From Psychromonas sp. 14N.309.X.WAT.B.A12 (GTDB lineage Bacteria; Pseudomonadota; Gammaproteobacteria; Enterobacterales; Psychromonadaceae): DNA of 64,000 nucleotides. Where the stretch lies: NCBI RefSeq assembly GCF_030397575.1, contig NZ_JAPNXS010000001.1, forward strand, positions 620,001 to 684,000, written 5' to 3'. Under the pieces are notes generated by a model. The model did no database searches. It was not told the origin of the DNA and was given only the letters and a program-made list of their open reading frames with translations. The position numbers were made by a program, and so were the translations under genes. Below, one piece after another: positions 26,613-36,673 of the stretch; position 1 is the first letter of the stretch, and each line of letters opens with the position of its first letter.

Positions 26613-28283
26613 CTAAACAGTAAACTTATTAGTCATCTCAGCGATTAATTTAGATTGTAGTTCTAAACTTGCAAACTGTGACCTTGCTTCTGTCGAGCTA
26701 TTACCAATATCTTCAGCCAATGAAGCAATGCCGTTAATTCGTTCCGCTATCTCAGAGGACACTGTTGATTGTTCACTAGCTGCTGTTGCTACTTGTACAT
26801 TCATCTCTGATAATTGTTGAATACCTTGATTACTGCTGTGAATAAACTCTCTTATTTTTGCCATGGCATCGGTCACAACTTGTCTTTGTTCATCTGAACG
26901 CGCCATATCTTGTACTGTTTTCTCTGCACTATCTTGTAACTTATCTAGAATCCCTTTGATTTCAACTGTACTATCCTGGCTTCGTTTAGCAAGATTCCTC
27001 ACTTCATCAGCAACTACCGCAAACCCTCTCCCCTGTTCACCTGCTCGTGCAGCTTCAATAGCTGCATTTAATGCTAACAAGTTAGTTTGTTCTGAAATAC
27101 CTTGAATAACGCTTAATACAGAATGGATCAATGTCACGTTATCACCCAACTCGTTGATTGAACCTTCTACTCCTTTCATTAAACTATTTAAATCTTCAAG
27201 CTGCTCATTGGACACTTCTACTTGTTGTAGTACACCTCTTATTTCTGTTTCCACAGCAGTAGCTGAAGCACGTGTTTGTTCTGCTGTATTTGCTATTTCA
27301 TTTGATGTTGAAGACATTTGGTCAATAGCTGCAGCCACTTGTACCGTTTCTTCTTTCTGTTGATTTGATAATGCCTCTAAACGAGCTTGCTGCTGACTTG
27401 ACTGACTAGCAATATTGTTAAGCTCTTCACTGGTGCCTTTTAAATTCTTAATATCTAATCCCATCGCAGCCAAAAATTTATTGAAATCTGCTGCTAATTT
27501 ATCGAGTAGAGATATATAACTAGCTGGTAAGGTAGCCGTTAAGTCTCCTTCTCCTGCGGCTAATCCATTCACTGAGACACTTAAGTTATTAAGTGGCAAG
27601 TATAATTTATTAATAGCAATAAAGACGGCAACTGCCACTATTATAAAAGCGATCAAGAACAGAAAAATTGCATCATTGATTGCCTCTGTAGCAACTTCAA
27701 CAATCGCTGCATCGACTTCTTTTTGTGCTTTCTCTACATCGTCGATGTAAAAGCCCGTTGAAATGACTATGTTCCATTTTGGTACTAATAAAGAGTATGA
27801 ATATTTTGGAGAAGGTTCCGTTGCACCAGGCTTAACAAAGTAATAAGTGCTATAACCCGTTCCATCTTTTGCAGCGCTAATAACATTCTGAGTAATATAA
27901 TTACCTTTTTTATCTTGGTTATTATAAAAGTTTTTACCAATACCCTTACCAGAACCACTTTGTAAACGAACACCTTTTAAGTCATAAGTAAAAATATATC
28001 CCGTACCATTGTCATAACGTAGCTTATCGATAACAGATAACGCTTCTTTTAAACCACTATCACCGGGTAATTGAATGTAATCCTGTATCATAGAATAAGC
28101 TGAGTCCACGACAGTTTTTAAACGTTTTTTCTCTATTGCTAAAGTGTTGTTTAAGGTCATCTCTGACACTTTATCTTCAATGACAGTCGTACTACGAATT
28201 TCACTGTACAAACCAAGACCGGCCATTATCACAAAGGGAATAAAGACCAGTAGGTATATTTGCACTTTAAGCGAACGTAACAT
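26613..28283 (-). CDS. Methyl-accepting chemotaxis protein with single Cache sensor
   Basis: This 556-aa receptor has membrane segments at about 8-27 and 202-223. They flank a Cache_2-type periplasmic domain ([54 protein letters not shown]), the form that often binds carboxylates or similar small ligands. A HAMP segment ([24 protein letters not shown]) and a signalling domain follow, with hairpin [20 protein letters not shown] and [18 protein letters not shown]. The ligand is unknown. It is one of three chemoreceptors in the window, none next to a che operon. Confidence 0.95.
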   Translation of the reverse strand: MLRSLKVQIYLLVFIPFVIMAGLGLYSEIRSTTVIEDKVSEMTLNNTLAIEKKRLKTVVDSAYSMIQDYIQLPGDSGLKEALSVIDKLRYDNGTGYIFTYDLKGVRLQSGSGKGIGKNFYNNQDKKGNYITQNVISAAKDGTGYSTYYFVKPGATEPSPKYSYSLLVPKWNIVISTGFYIDDVEKAQKEVDAAIVEVATEAINDAIFLFLIAFIIVAVAVFIAINKLYLPLNNLSVSVNGLAAGEGDLTATLPASYISLLDKLAADFNKFLAAMGLDIKNLKGTSEELNNIASQSSQQQARLEALSNQQKEETVQVAAAIDQMSSTSNEIANTAEQTRASATAVETEIRGVLQQVEVSNEQLEDLNSLMKGVEGSINELGDNVTLIHSVLSVIQGISEQTNLLALNAAIEAARAGEQGRGFAVVADEVRNLAKRSQDSTVEIKGILDKLQDSAEKTVQDMARSDEQRQVVTDAMAKIREFIHSSNQGIQQLSEMNVQVATAASEQSTVSSEIAERINGIASLAEDIGNSSTEARSQFASLELQSKLIAEMTNKFTV

Positions 28284-28853
28284 ATTTTAAACTCCATCTT
28301 ATTTTATAAAATTAAATTATTGGTTATCCGTACCCATTTTCTGGTAATCATCGATCTGGATTATTAGTTGCTTAGTACATCCTTCATTCCATTTGAATTG
28401 CTTATGCACTCAATAAATATATTACTAAAGTAATACAAAAGATACTTAATAGGACAGTTTGTGACTATTGTGTGGGCTAGATTGCACCGATTAAATAGAG
28501 AGCAATTGAACATTTCTATACGTCTTCTATTTAATTCCAAAGATTGATCTAAAGACTATATCGACCAAATTACGATTTACCTGAATAATAATTAAATATT
28601 TTTTCATGCACCCTTGTGGTTCATATAAATAGAAGCTAACCACTAATATTTAGTTAGTTATAAGCATTATCAATACATTTAACCTCGCACCAAAATGTAC
28701 CTATCACCTCTTTTTTGCACCTTTATTGTGAAGCTAAATAAACGCACTCTTTTAGCAAAAAAACACTATTGAACGATCGTATATTTAAGGGTAATCTAAA
28801 AATGCTAAATGAATAAAAACGATAAAAAAGAGTGCATTTATAAGGAGAAGGAT
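28284..28853. other. Intergenic region upstream of the ABC operon
   Basis: The divergent chemoreceptor gene and the ABC operon share this 570-base AT-rich region, which must hold both promoters. A frame open from an ATG at 28809 joins the operon's first gene, but it lacks a ribosome site. No operator was recognisable. Confidence 0.4.
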
Positions 28854-30875
28854 TTGAATTATTCACCGTTTGTAGACCGTATAAAAAGCCAAGGTGGCGA
28901 TGTTTGGAATATCCATTTTGAAGCCTTAAATGCGCAACGAAAAGGTGAAGATACAATCATATTGAGTGTCGGTGATCCTGATTTTAATACACCAGATGTT
29001 ATTTGTGATAGTGCAATTAGAGCGATCAAAGAAGGCGATACTCATTATACCGATACCTGCGGTCATATGGCTTTACGTGAGAAAATAGCAGAGGTGCATA
29101 ATCAAACAGCTAAACATGCTGTTGGTGTAGAAAATGTGGTTGTACTGCCGGGCACACAAAATGGCTTGTACTGTGCTGCAACTTGTTTATTAACCGCGGG
29201 TGATGAAGTACTCGTTATCGACCCTTCTTATGTCACCTATGAAGCAACACTCAAATCAACTGGTGCAACCATAGTGCCAGTACCCACATTAAAAGAAGAG
29301 CATTTCCGACTCAGTCACACAGCATTGCGGAAACTAGTAACAGAAAAAACTAAAGCAATATTTTTCGCCAACCCTAATAACCCAACTGGCCGAGTGATGG
29401 ATCGCGATGAACTGGAAGAGATAGCAGCAGTCGCTAAAGAGTTTGACCTTTGGGTCGTTTCTGATGAAGTTTATCAATCACTAAGTTTCAGCAAAGAAGT
29501 TATTTCGATTCGTGAATTAGAAGGTATGCAAGAACGTACTATTACCCTATCTAGCCTTTCTAAATCTCATGCCATGACGGGTTGGCGTTCAGGTTGGATG
29601 ATAGCCAATCCAACCATGATCGGACATATTGAAAATCTCACTTTAAACATGTTTTATGGGCTGCCAGGTTTTGTACAACAAGCTGCTATTACTGCTTTAG
29701 AGCATTACCAATCTATTAGTAGTTCAATGCTTGAAGTGTATAAACATCGCCGTTATCTAGTAATGGACATGCTGAAAGATTGCCCTGCAGTTAAATTGAT
29801 CACACCAGATGCAGGTATGTTTGTACTAGTCGACATTCGTCAATTAAATATATCCGCAAAGGAGTTTACTTGGAGTTTATATAGGCACACAGGCGTAGCA
29901 ACTTTAGATGCAGAAGCTTTTGGTAGCTGTACGAAAGGATTTGTTCGCTTATCTTTCTCTGTCAGTGAGTCCGAATTAACAGAAGCTTGCTCTCGTATCA
30001 AAAAGTTTGTCACCGAACTAGTTGAAGGCACTATTACCATAGCAAGCCAACAAGCTGAACAAACTTCAACAATAGAAAGTGCAGTTGAACCCAAAATTAT
30101 TCTGCCTAAAAAAGTCATAGAAGTAGTTAACTTACATAAAAGCTTTGGAGATCACGAAGTATTAAAAGGTGTTTCTTTATGTGCTCGTGAAGGTGAAGTT
30201 ATCTCATTAATTGGCGGTTCAGGGTCAGGTAAAAGTACCCTATTACGCTGTATTAATATGTTAGAGGTACCTAATAAAGGCCTTATCTACGTCAACGGTG
30301 AAGGTATCAATACCGATATTGACCATAAAGGTCGTCCATTTGTTACCAACCAAAAACAACTGTTAGATATTCGTTCTCGTCTCGGGATGGTATTCCAAAA
30401 CTTTAACCTTTGGCCACACCGCACTGTGTTAGAAAATTTAATCGAAGCACCTATTCACGTATTTGGTGAATCTAAAGCTGTAGCGACTGAACGAGCCGAA
30501 GCTTTATTGGAACGTGTTGGAATGGCACATAAGCGAGATCAATATCCAGGGTTTTTATCCGGTGGCCAACAACAACGTGTCGCTATTGCAAGAGCTCTCG
30601 CTGTTGAGCCAAAAGCCATGTTATTTGATGAGCCGACCTCCGCTTTAGATCCAGAACTGGTAGGAGAAGTATTGAAAGTCATCCGCTCTTTAGCTGATGA
30701 AGGTCGCACTATGATCTTAGTGACACATGAAATGGCATTCGCGCGTGACGTTTCTTCTCATATAGCTTTCTTACATCAAGGTGTTATTGAAGAGCAAGGT
30801 AAACCAAGTGACATATTTACCAACCCACAAAGTGAGCGGTTCTGTCAATTTATCAATGCTCAACATAATCGCTAA
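28854..30875 (+). CDS. Aminotransferase-ABC ATPase fusion protein
   Basis: One frame (673 aa) joins two enzymes. Residues about 1-395 are a class I PLP aminotransferase of the aspartate aminotransferase fold: SVGDPDFNTPD, FANPNNPTGR, VSDEVYQ, the PLP lysine Lys237 in SLSKSHAMTGWRSGW, and FVRLSFS. After a linker (about 395-425) comes an amino-acid ABC ATPase: Walker A GGSGSGKST (454-462), Q-loop VFQNFNLWPH, signature LSGGQQQR, Walker B AMLFDEP, H-loop VTHE. Both halves look intact. The TTG at 28854 is chosen because AAGGAG lies six bases before it; an in-frame ATG at 28809 has no ribosome site. Two permeases, a DMT exporter and a binding protein follow at once, so the fusion likely powers uptake and transaminates the same amino acid. 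Confidence 0.92.
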   Translation: MNYSPFVDRIKSQGGDVWNIHFEALNAQRKGEDTIILSVGDPDFNTPDVICDSAIRAIKEGDTHYTDTCGHMALREKIAEVHNQTAKHAVGVENVVVLPGTQNGLYCAATCLLTAGDEVLVIDPSYVTYEATLKSTGATIVPVPTLKEEHFRLSHTALRKLVTEKTKAIFFANPNNPTGRVMDRDELEEIAAVAKEFDLWVVSDEVYQSLSFSKEVISIRELEGMQERTITLSSLSKSHAMTGWRSGWMIANPTMIGHIENLTLNMFYGLPGFVQQAAITALEHYQSISSSMLEVYKHRRYLVMDMLKDCPAVKLITPDAGMFVLVDIRQLNISAKEFTWSLYRHTGVATLDAEAFGSCTKGFVRLSFSVSESELTEACSRIKKFVTELVEGTITIASQQAEQTSTIESAVEPKIILPKKVIEVVNLHKSFGDHEVLKGVSLCAREGEVISLIGGSGSGKSTLLRCINMLEVPNKGLIYVNGEGINTDIDHKGRPFVTNQKQLLDIRSRLGMVFQNFNLWPHRTVLENLIEAPIHVFGESKAVATERAEALLERVGMAHKRDQYPGFLSGGQQQRVAIARALAVEPKAMLFDEPTSALDPELVGEVLKVIRSLADEGRTMILVTHEMAFARDVSSHIAFLHQGVIEEQGKPSDIFTNPQSERFCQFINAQHNR

Positions 30876-30889
30876 TAGGGGAAGTTTTT

Positions 30890-31600
30890 ATGAATGAAGC
30901 AATGCAACTACTCGGATTCGGTGAAGGAGGATGGGGACCAGCATTATTAAGTGGTACCTGGGTAACCCTACAAATATCTATTGGCGCGTTCATTGTCGGT
31001 ATTTTGATCGGGTTATTAACGGCATTAGCTAAGCTATATGGCAACCCTTTTTGCCAATCCTTTGCCCGTGGTTATACCACTATATGTCGCGCTGTACCTG
31101 AATTATTACTAATACTGCTATTTTTTTATGGAGGCAGTAGCTTACTCAACATGCTATTAGATTATTTAGGATATGGCTACGTTGAAATTGCTGGTTTACC
31201 CGTTGCCATTATCGTATTGGGATTAGTACAAGGCGCTTACGCATCTGAAATATTTCGAGGATCTATTTTAGCAGTTCACTCAGGTCAAGCTGAAGCAGGT
31301 TCAGCTTATGGTATGAACCAACGTAAAGTGTTTTTTAGAATTACCTTACCAATTATGGCGCCACATGCATTAGCTGGATTATCTAACTTATGGGTTAATT
31401 TAATTAAAGACAGTGCCTTAATCAGTGTAATTGGTACTAACGAGCTGTTATACACAGCTAAACAAGCTGGTGGTTCTACTCGTGAATATCTGCTGTTCTT
31501 TGTTTCAGTTGCAGTTATCTATTATTTAATCACCCTTATTTCTAGTTATCTTTTACGCAAACTTGAAATTCATTTACGCCGCTGGCAACCAAAACACTAG
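30890..31600 (+). CDS. Amino-acid ABC permease, HisQ/ArtQ type
   Basis: This 236-aa protein has five or so membrane helices and the polar amino acid permease signature: SGTWVTLQISIGAFIVG at the N-terminus, ICRAVPELLLILLFFYGG, and the ATPase-docking loop EAGSAYGMNQRKVFFRITLPIMAPHALAG (EAA motif). It follows the fusion gene by 14 bases. With the next gene it should form the heterodimeric channel for the binding protein encoded at 33227. HisQ-like transporters carry basic or polar amino acids; the substrate is not readable. Confidence 0.92.
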   Translation: MNEAMQLLGFGEGGWGPALLSGTWVTLQISIGAFIVGILIGLLTALAKLYGNPFCQSFARGYTTICRAVPELLLILLFFYGGSSLLNMLLDYLGYGYVEIAGLPVAIIVLGLVQGAYASEIFRGSILAVHSGQAEAGSAYGMNQRKVFFRITLPIMAPHALAGLSNLWVNLIKDSALISVIGTNELLYTAKQAGGSTREYLLFFVSVAVIYYLITLISSYLLRKLEIHLRRWQPKH

Positions 31601-31608
31601 GAGTAAAC

Positions 31609-32292
31609 ATGGACGTCTTAATTGACTATTCGAATCTTATTTATGAAGGGTTACAAGTTACCTTAGCGTTATTAATCATTGGTTTAATTTTTGGTTTTAT
31701 CTTTGCTATTGGTGTTGCACTGGCACGATTATCAAAATACAGGGTGATTGCTTACCCTGCTTTTCTCTTTACTAGTGTGATAAGAGGTACTCCATTACTG
31801 GTACAAATTTATATCTATTATTATGGGCTTGGCACCCTATTTTCCCATGTACCATGGATTCGAGGACACTTTTTATGGCCCTATCTACGTGATGGCTTTT
31901 GGTACGTTGCTTTTGCCCTAATTATATCGACAGCCGCTTATTTAAGTGAAGTTATTCGTGGCGGTTTATTAGCTGTACCTAAAGGAGAGGTAGAAGCCGC
32001 AAGAGCCTATGGAATGACTGAAACTAAGGCCTTATTACGAGTTCGATTACCAAGAGCATTGTATCAATTAGCACCGACTTTAGCCGGTGAAACCGTTCTG
32101 TTATTAAAATCTACTGCATTAGCATCAACCATTGCAGTCGTTGATCTATTAGGCGCCGCTAATCAGATCCGCTCTATTACCTTTGAAGTGTATAAACCGC
32201 TGTTATTAGTGGCTGCAATTTACATTATTGCAACCTATCTAATTGAATTCATATTTGCACAATTCGAAAAACGCATCCCAATGAAACAATAA
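31609..32292 (+). CDS. Amino-acid ABC permease, HisM/ArtM type
   Basis: This 227-aa membrane protein is the second half of the channel. It shows EGLQVTLALLIIGLIFG, SVIRGTPLLVQIYIYYYGLG and the EAA loop EVEAARAYGMTETKALLRVRLPRALYQLAPTLAGE. It starts eight bases after the previous stop, behind aggag, so translation is probably coupled. Confidence 0.92.
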   Translation: MDVLIDYSNLIYEGLQVTLALLIIGLIFGFIFAIGVALARLSKYRVIAYPAFLFTSVIRGTPLLVQIYIYYYGLGTLFSHVPWIRGHFLWPYLRDGFWYVAFALIISTAAYLSEVIRGGLLAVPKGEVEAARAYGMTETKALLRVRLPRALYQLAPTLAGETVLLLKSTALASTIAVVDLLGAANQIRSITFEVYKPLLLVAAIYIIATYLIEFIFAQFEKRIPMKQ

Positions 32293-32303
32293 GGAATAGA
32301 TTG

Positions 32304-33197
32304 ATGTTAATAAACAATAAATCAGTTAACAAAGGTATTTTACTTTGCTTTGCTGCATACGCTATTTTTTCTATTCAAGATGCAGTCATGAAATGGATGG
32401 TTGCCGACTTTGGTGTCGCAGAATTATTATTCTGGCGGAGTCTTGCAGCGCTCTTCATCTGCTTAGTCATTGGTCGTTCGACAATTATTAAACAAACAAT
32501 ACAATCCCCTGTTATCAAACCATTAATGTGGCGTAGTTTAATCGCCGCTTTAGCTTGGGTATTTTATTACTTATCAGCAAAAGAACTAAGTTTAGCGCAG
32601 ATGACAACCATCTATTACTCTGCACCAATAATTGTAGTGGTATTAGCAGTACTATTACTCAATGAAAAACCCACCAAACTGCAATGGACAAGTGTTTTTA
32701 TTGGATTTATTGGCGTATTAATCGCTTCACGCCCTGGATTCACTAGCCAAGCTTTATCAGTATTTTACGCACTCTTTTCAGCGCTGTTATGGGCTTATAC
32801 CTACATCTTATTAAGAAGGTTATCAGGTAAAGCAAGTATCCTTGTACAGATGGTGGCAGCTAACTTTATGTTTATCGTGATCACAGGTGTCAGTTTACCT
32901 TGGACATTTACCTCATTGGATAGCACAGCTATTTTAGTAATGATGATCACTGGAGTGATCGGCGCAGCAGGACAATACTTCTTGTTTGCCAGTTTTGAGC
33001 ATGTTGAAGCCACTGTACTCGCGCCCATTGAATACACTGGTCTTATTTGGGCATTTATTTTCTCTTATCTAATTTGGGGAAGTGAACCCAACAACTATTT
33101 AATCATCGGAGCGTTCATGATTGCAGTTAGTGGTTTTGTCTCAGTACTAGCCAATAATAATAAAAATAAAACACTTAAATTACACGCAGAAACTTAA
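32304..33197 (+). CDS. EamA/DMT family transporter
   Basis: This 297-aa protein has ten membrane helices in two EamA repeats (about 8-140 and 150-290), e.g. AIFSIQDAVMKWMVADFGVAELLFWRS and LLWAYTYILLRRLSG. DMT proteins of this kind mostly export amino acids or other metabolites. The ATG at 32304 follows aaggaat; the adjoining TTG at 32301 is less likely. It lies inside the ABC operon between the permease and the binding protein, an unusual place for an exporter. It may release the transamination product or excess amino acid, which is inference. Confidence 0.88.
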   Translation: MLINNKSVNKGILLCFAAYAIFSIQDAVMKWMVADFGVAELLFWRSLAALFICLVIGRSTIIKQTIQSPVIKPLMWRSLIAALAWVFYYLSAKELSLAQMTTIYYSAPIIVVVLAVLLLNEKPTKLQWTSVFIGFIGVLIASRPGFTSQALSVFYALFSALLWAYTYILLRRLSGKASILVQMVAANFMFIVITGVSLPWTFTSLDSTAILVMMITGVIGAAGQYFLFASFEHVEATVLAPIEYTGLIWAFIFSYLIWGSEPNNYLIIGAFMIAVSGFVSVLANNNKNKTLKLHAET

Positions 33198-33226
33198 TTT
33201 TATTACTCACAACAAGGAAGAAGAAA

Positions 33227-33982
33227 ATGAAAAAAGCATTATTAGCACTCTCTATGGCATTTACTGCTATTTCAGCACAAGCTGCAGATACAATTAAATT
33301 TGGTGTAGCAGCAGAACCTTACCCGCCCTTTGCAACAAAGTCATCGGATGGCACTTGGCAAGGCTTTGAAATAGATTTAATAGCAGATATATGTAAAGAA
33401 GCAGCATTAGATTGTGAGGTCAAAGAAGTTGCATGGGATGGTATTATTCCATCCTTAGAAAGTAAAAAAATAGACGTTATCTTTGCGTCAATGACAGTCA
33501 CAGATGAACGCGCAAAAAAGGTACGTTTCACTGCACCATATTACAACACACTTCCAGCGATTGTTGGTCTTGATGGGCAGGAATTTGCACTTGATAAAGA
33601 CACGCTAAAAAGAAAAATAATCGGTGTTCAAACCTCTACAATTGCCGCTTTTTACATTAAAGAAAAAGCAGGAAAGTTTACCAGTATACGTTATTACGAT
33701 ACGCAAGATGCAGTTAACTCAGACCTTTTAGCAGGACGTATTGACTTCATGATAGCCGATGATATTCCAGCCACTGACTTTTTTAATAAAAATAAAGATG
33801 GTCTAAAATATTATGGTGCAGTGGAATACGAAGAGATGCTAGGTAAAGGGGTTGCAGCAGGCGTCCGTTTAGAAGATAGTGAACTTGAAAGTAAATTAAG
33901 TACTGCAATTAAAAAAGTTGTTAGTAGAGATCATTACAATGAGCTCTCAATCAAATACTTTGGTACTAATATCGCTCCTTAG
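33227..33982 (+). CDS. Periplasmic amino-acid binding protein, family 3
   Basis: This 251-aa protein has a signal peptide (cleavage after AQA near residue 19) and the SBP_bac_3 fold: IKFGVAAEPYPPFATKSSDG, WQGFEIDLIADICKEA, VAWDGIIPSLESKKIDVIFASM, TDERAKKVRFTAPYY, and the basic/polar-binding DLLAGRIDFMIAD. The Arg in TDERAKKVRF and the Asp in DFMIAD normally hold the ligand alpha-carboxylate and amino groups. Similarity to ArgT/HisJ/AotJ-type proteins points to a basic or polar amino acid. It is the last gene of the operon, before a strong terminator. Confidence 0.93.
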   Translation: MKKALLALSMAFTAISAQAADTIKFGVAAEPYPPFATKSSDGTWQGFEIDLIADICKEAALDCEVKEVAWDGIIPSLESKKIDVIFASMTVTDERAKKVRFTAPYYNTLPAIVGLDGQEFALDKDTLKRKIIGVQTSTIAAFYIKEKAGKFTSIRYYDTQDAVNSDLLAGRIDFMIADDIPATDFFNKNKDGLKYYGAVEYEEMLGKGVAAGVRLEDSELESKLSTAIKKVVSRDHYNELSIKYFGTNIAP

Positions 33983-34009
33983 TGAATACTATTAATATTA
34001 ATTGGTTTA

Positions 34010-34044
34010 AGCAGAAAGTAGTTATTCAACACTTTCTGCTTTTT
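34010..34044 (+). terminator. Terminator of the ABC operon
   Basis: agcagaaagt (34010-34019) pairs with actttctgct (34031-34040), followed by tttt. It lies 28 bases past the binding-protein stop, between convergent genes. Confidence 0.88.
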
Positions 34045-34063
34045 ATTAAGAACAGGCTGCAAA

Positions 34064-34681
34064 TTAATTATATAAACCTGCTTTAAACCCTATAGTCCAG
34101 TTTCTACATACACTTAATGAATCTTGCAGTGAAATATGTTGAGGCGCTAAACATTGTCTAACCCAAAGACCATCTAACAATGCCATTAATCCCTGAGTAG
34201 CTAGTGACACATTGGTACCCTGTAAATTTTCATCTTGTTTTATTTCATTTAGCAATGCTTTTAAAATAACTTCTATCCGTCCATTTGCTGTTTCATAAGC
34301 GTCAGCCATTCCTTCCGAGTCTCTGATTAAACTCCAAAAGACTAACCAGGGCTTTAATAGGCTTTGGTCAAAAGATTCAACATCAAAATGAATACGAAAA
34401 AATGCATCTAACTGTGCTGAAGCATCGCCTTCACAAGCTTCAAGCATGCTTTCTATATTAACCATAAATTCATCAGAAACAGATTGATAAGCATAAATAA
34501 TTAAAGCATTCATTGAACCAAAATGGTGGTTAACTAACCCTTGTGAAACATTCGCTTCTTTAGTTATTTTACGTACCGATAAACCAGCATAACCATCAGC
34601 GATTAAACTTCTTATAACGCCTTGTACCATCAGAGATTTACGTTCATCGGGTTCTATTCGGTCAAACTTTTTAACTCGCAT
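34064..34681 (-). CDS. TetR/BetI-like transcriptional regulator
   Basis: This 205-aa regulator has a TetR helix-turn-helix at the N-terminus (IADGYAGLSVRKITKEANVSQGLVNHHFGSMNALI, about 30-65) and an all-helical ligand domain resembling BetI (LLKPWLVFWSLIRDSEGMADAYE, LMALLDGLWVRQCL). BetI-like members often control transport or use of amines, amino acids and choline. It converges on the ABC operon, with ends 81 bases apart, which makes it the obvious candidate regulator. The start at 34681 is supported by the conserved N-terminus. Confidence 0.9.
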   Translation of the reverse strand: MRVKKFDRIEPDERKSLMVQGVIRSLIADGYAGLSVRKITKEANVSQGLVNHHFGSMNALIIYAYQSVSDEFMVNIESMLEACEGDASAQLDAFFRIHFDVESFDQSLLKPWLVFWSLIRDSEGMADAYETANGRIEVILKALLNEIKQDENLQGTNVSLATQGLMALLDGLWVRQCLAPQHISLQDSLSVCRNWTIGFKAGLYN

Positions 34682-34897
34682 AATAACTAATTCGCCTGTG
34701 TATTTGAGGATAAGGTAGAAAATAAATTAACAGTACTTAAGGCCTTTATAATACATGAAAATAAAGGTGTTCAGTTTCATATAAATCAATTAGTAAGGTA
34801 ATCTAACTCATATAATAGTGATCAACCTCAATGCTGGTTAAGAAAACGAGTTAATACCCCGGTTTATACGGATTTCTGTTTAACTATCTGATTTTAT

Positions 34898-36673
34898 CTA
34901 ATGTTTCGTTTCCATATTAATTGGGGTAACACTGATAACCACAGATCCTGTTAAACTGATATCCCCATCTGTTACAGAATAAGTAAAACCCTCAGAACCA
35001 GTTGTCTCTTCACCGTTGTGTTGGTAAATAATTAAGCCCGCAGTAATATCTGCTTGGGTAAAGGTATCACCAACACTGAGTGTGACACCGTCCAATGAAA
35101 ATACACCTTCGTCGTTATCTAATGTCTCTATTGTAAATACAATTTGTGACGCTGAATTATCAGCATCATTATATAAAAGCTCAGTATCACTAAAGGTTAG
35201 ACTTTCACCTTCACCTATTGAGACTTCAACCACAACAGCCCCATCTTCATCAGGATCTAAACTACTGTCTGCTTCAAGTGGGTCATTGTAAGCGGTTATA
35301 GTGATGTCAAATACTTGATTGTTTAATGTATTACCCGTTCTATCTACAACTTCATAAGTAAAATTATCAGCAGTCACTTCGCTGCCATCGTTAACATAAC
35401 TCAATAAACCGTTGTCGATCTCATCCTGAGTGAAGGTATCACCAAGATATAATACGGTACCATCAAGATTTAACTGTCCAGCGCTTGGCTCTGAAAGCAG
35501 GGTATAAACAATCTCACTTGCTTCTGACTCAGGGTCCGTTGTATTTAATTCAGTGTTTGTAATGATTTGTTGTGTGGGATTATTAAGATTACTTTCTTCA
35601 TCAAAGGTTGCACTACTGTCAGTGATCTCAGCAGTATCATCTGTGCCAGTTACGGTTATGGTTAAAGTAGCCGTTTCAGTTGTATTATCACTAACATCTG
35701 TCAATGTGTAAGTAATAGAAGTTGTTTGTGGTTCACCGTCTGCTAAGTAATCAAAATCAGTGCCAGGTTCAAAACTATAATTACCATCGCCGTCTACTGT
35801 AAAAATACCACCGTCGGAGCCTTCAACATCGGTATTAAGAGCATCTCCACCATTCACCGCCGTGACTACTTTATCACCCGTAGCGGTGTCGTTATCTAAA
35901 ACATTTCCACTCAGGCTAGTGTTCTCTTCTGTGCTAGCAGAGTCATCATTCGCTCCTGCGCTCAGTAATAAATCGTGAGCAGAGGCATCTGTTTTGAGTA
36001 AAGTAATAGATTCAGCTTCTATATCACCCACTGTGTATTCTAAATCCCAGTCTCCTCCCAATGCATCAGAACCAGTATCATCAACAGAAGCCGCTACATC
36101 CAGTCCTGTTAATAAAGCGAATTCTTGTACAAATTCTTGACCTGTTTCAGTTTCAGCAACATTACAACCAAACAATAATAAGTCTGCCCCCTCTTCCGTG
36201 GCATCCTGCCAGGTTGCAATCAAATCATTGTAGTCTGCTAAGGTATCAGAGTTTAGGTTGGTACTACCAAGAAGTAATTCGCCATCATCACCGTGGCTGA
36301 CTATTTGAATTGAGCTTAAAGAGTCATATTGAGAAAGGGTTTCTGTAATTTGATCGATGCCATTTTCATTAGCATCTAAAATAATGACTAGCGTATTTTC
36401 ATCTGCATCTACAGTATAACCGCTATCAGTAACTCGGCTATCAATAAACACAATCTGGTCTATGTTGTCAGCAGATGAATTAAGGGATACTAGGCTCGCA
36501 GAAAGTGATTCAATCTCAGCTAATTTTGCCTCTGACTTTTCTTCGTTATCAACTTGTTTTTTTGCTGCAACATCTGCTGAGTCTGATTGGCTATCATTGA
36601 CTTCACTAGCCGTTACTAAGGCAGCAGCGTCCAGTAAAATCCTAGGTTCTAGCTCGTAATACCCCTTGCTCAT
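34898..36673 (-). CDS. DUF4347 protein, short form of a giant adhesin
   Basis: This 591-aa protein begins with LEPRILLDAA (residues 8-17), a motif that opens many very large RTX-type surface proteins. A DUF4347 domain follows (about 70-225; VSHGDDGELLLGS, LLFGCNVAETETGQEFV), then an Ig/VCBS-like repeat (ANDDSASTEENTSLSGNVLDNDTATG) and two copies of a cadherin-like repeat (TFTQDEIDNGLLSYVND / TFTQADITAGLIIYQHN). It stops abruptly five residues after VTPIN, where such repeats normally continue. The calcium-binding RTX nonapeptides and the type I secretion tail are missing. It is therefore probably a truncated remnant, although the strong aaggag site suggests it is still translated. Confidence 0.82.
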   Translation of the reverse strand: MSKGYYELEPRILLDAAALVTASEVNDSQSDSADVAAKKQVDNEEKSEAKLAEIESLSASLVSLNSSADNIDQIVFIDSRVTDSGYTVDADENTLVIILDANENGIDQITETLSQYDSLSSIQIVSHGDDGELLLGSTNLNSDTLADYNDLIATWQDATEEGADLLLFGCNVAETETGQEFVQEFALLTGLDVAASVDDTGSDALGGDWDLEYTVGDIEAESITLLKTDASAHDLLLSAGANDDSASTEENTSLSGNVLDNDTATGDKVVTAVNGGDALNTDVEGSDGGIFTVDGDGNYSFEPGTDFDYLADGEPQTTSITYTLTDVSDNTTETATLTITVTGTDDTAEITDSSATFDEESNLNNPTQQIITNTELNTTDPESEASEIVYTLLSEPSAGQLNLDGTVLYLGDTFTQDEIDNGLLSYVNDGSEVTADNFTYEVVDRTGNTLNNQVFDITITAYNDPLEADSSLDPDEDGAVVVEVSIGEGESLTFSDTELLYNDADNSASQIVFTIETLDNDEGVFSLDGVTLSVGDTFTQADITAGLIIYQHNGEETTGSEGFTYSVTDGDISLTGSVVISVTPINMETKH

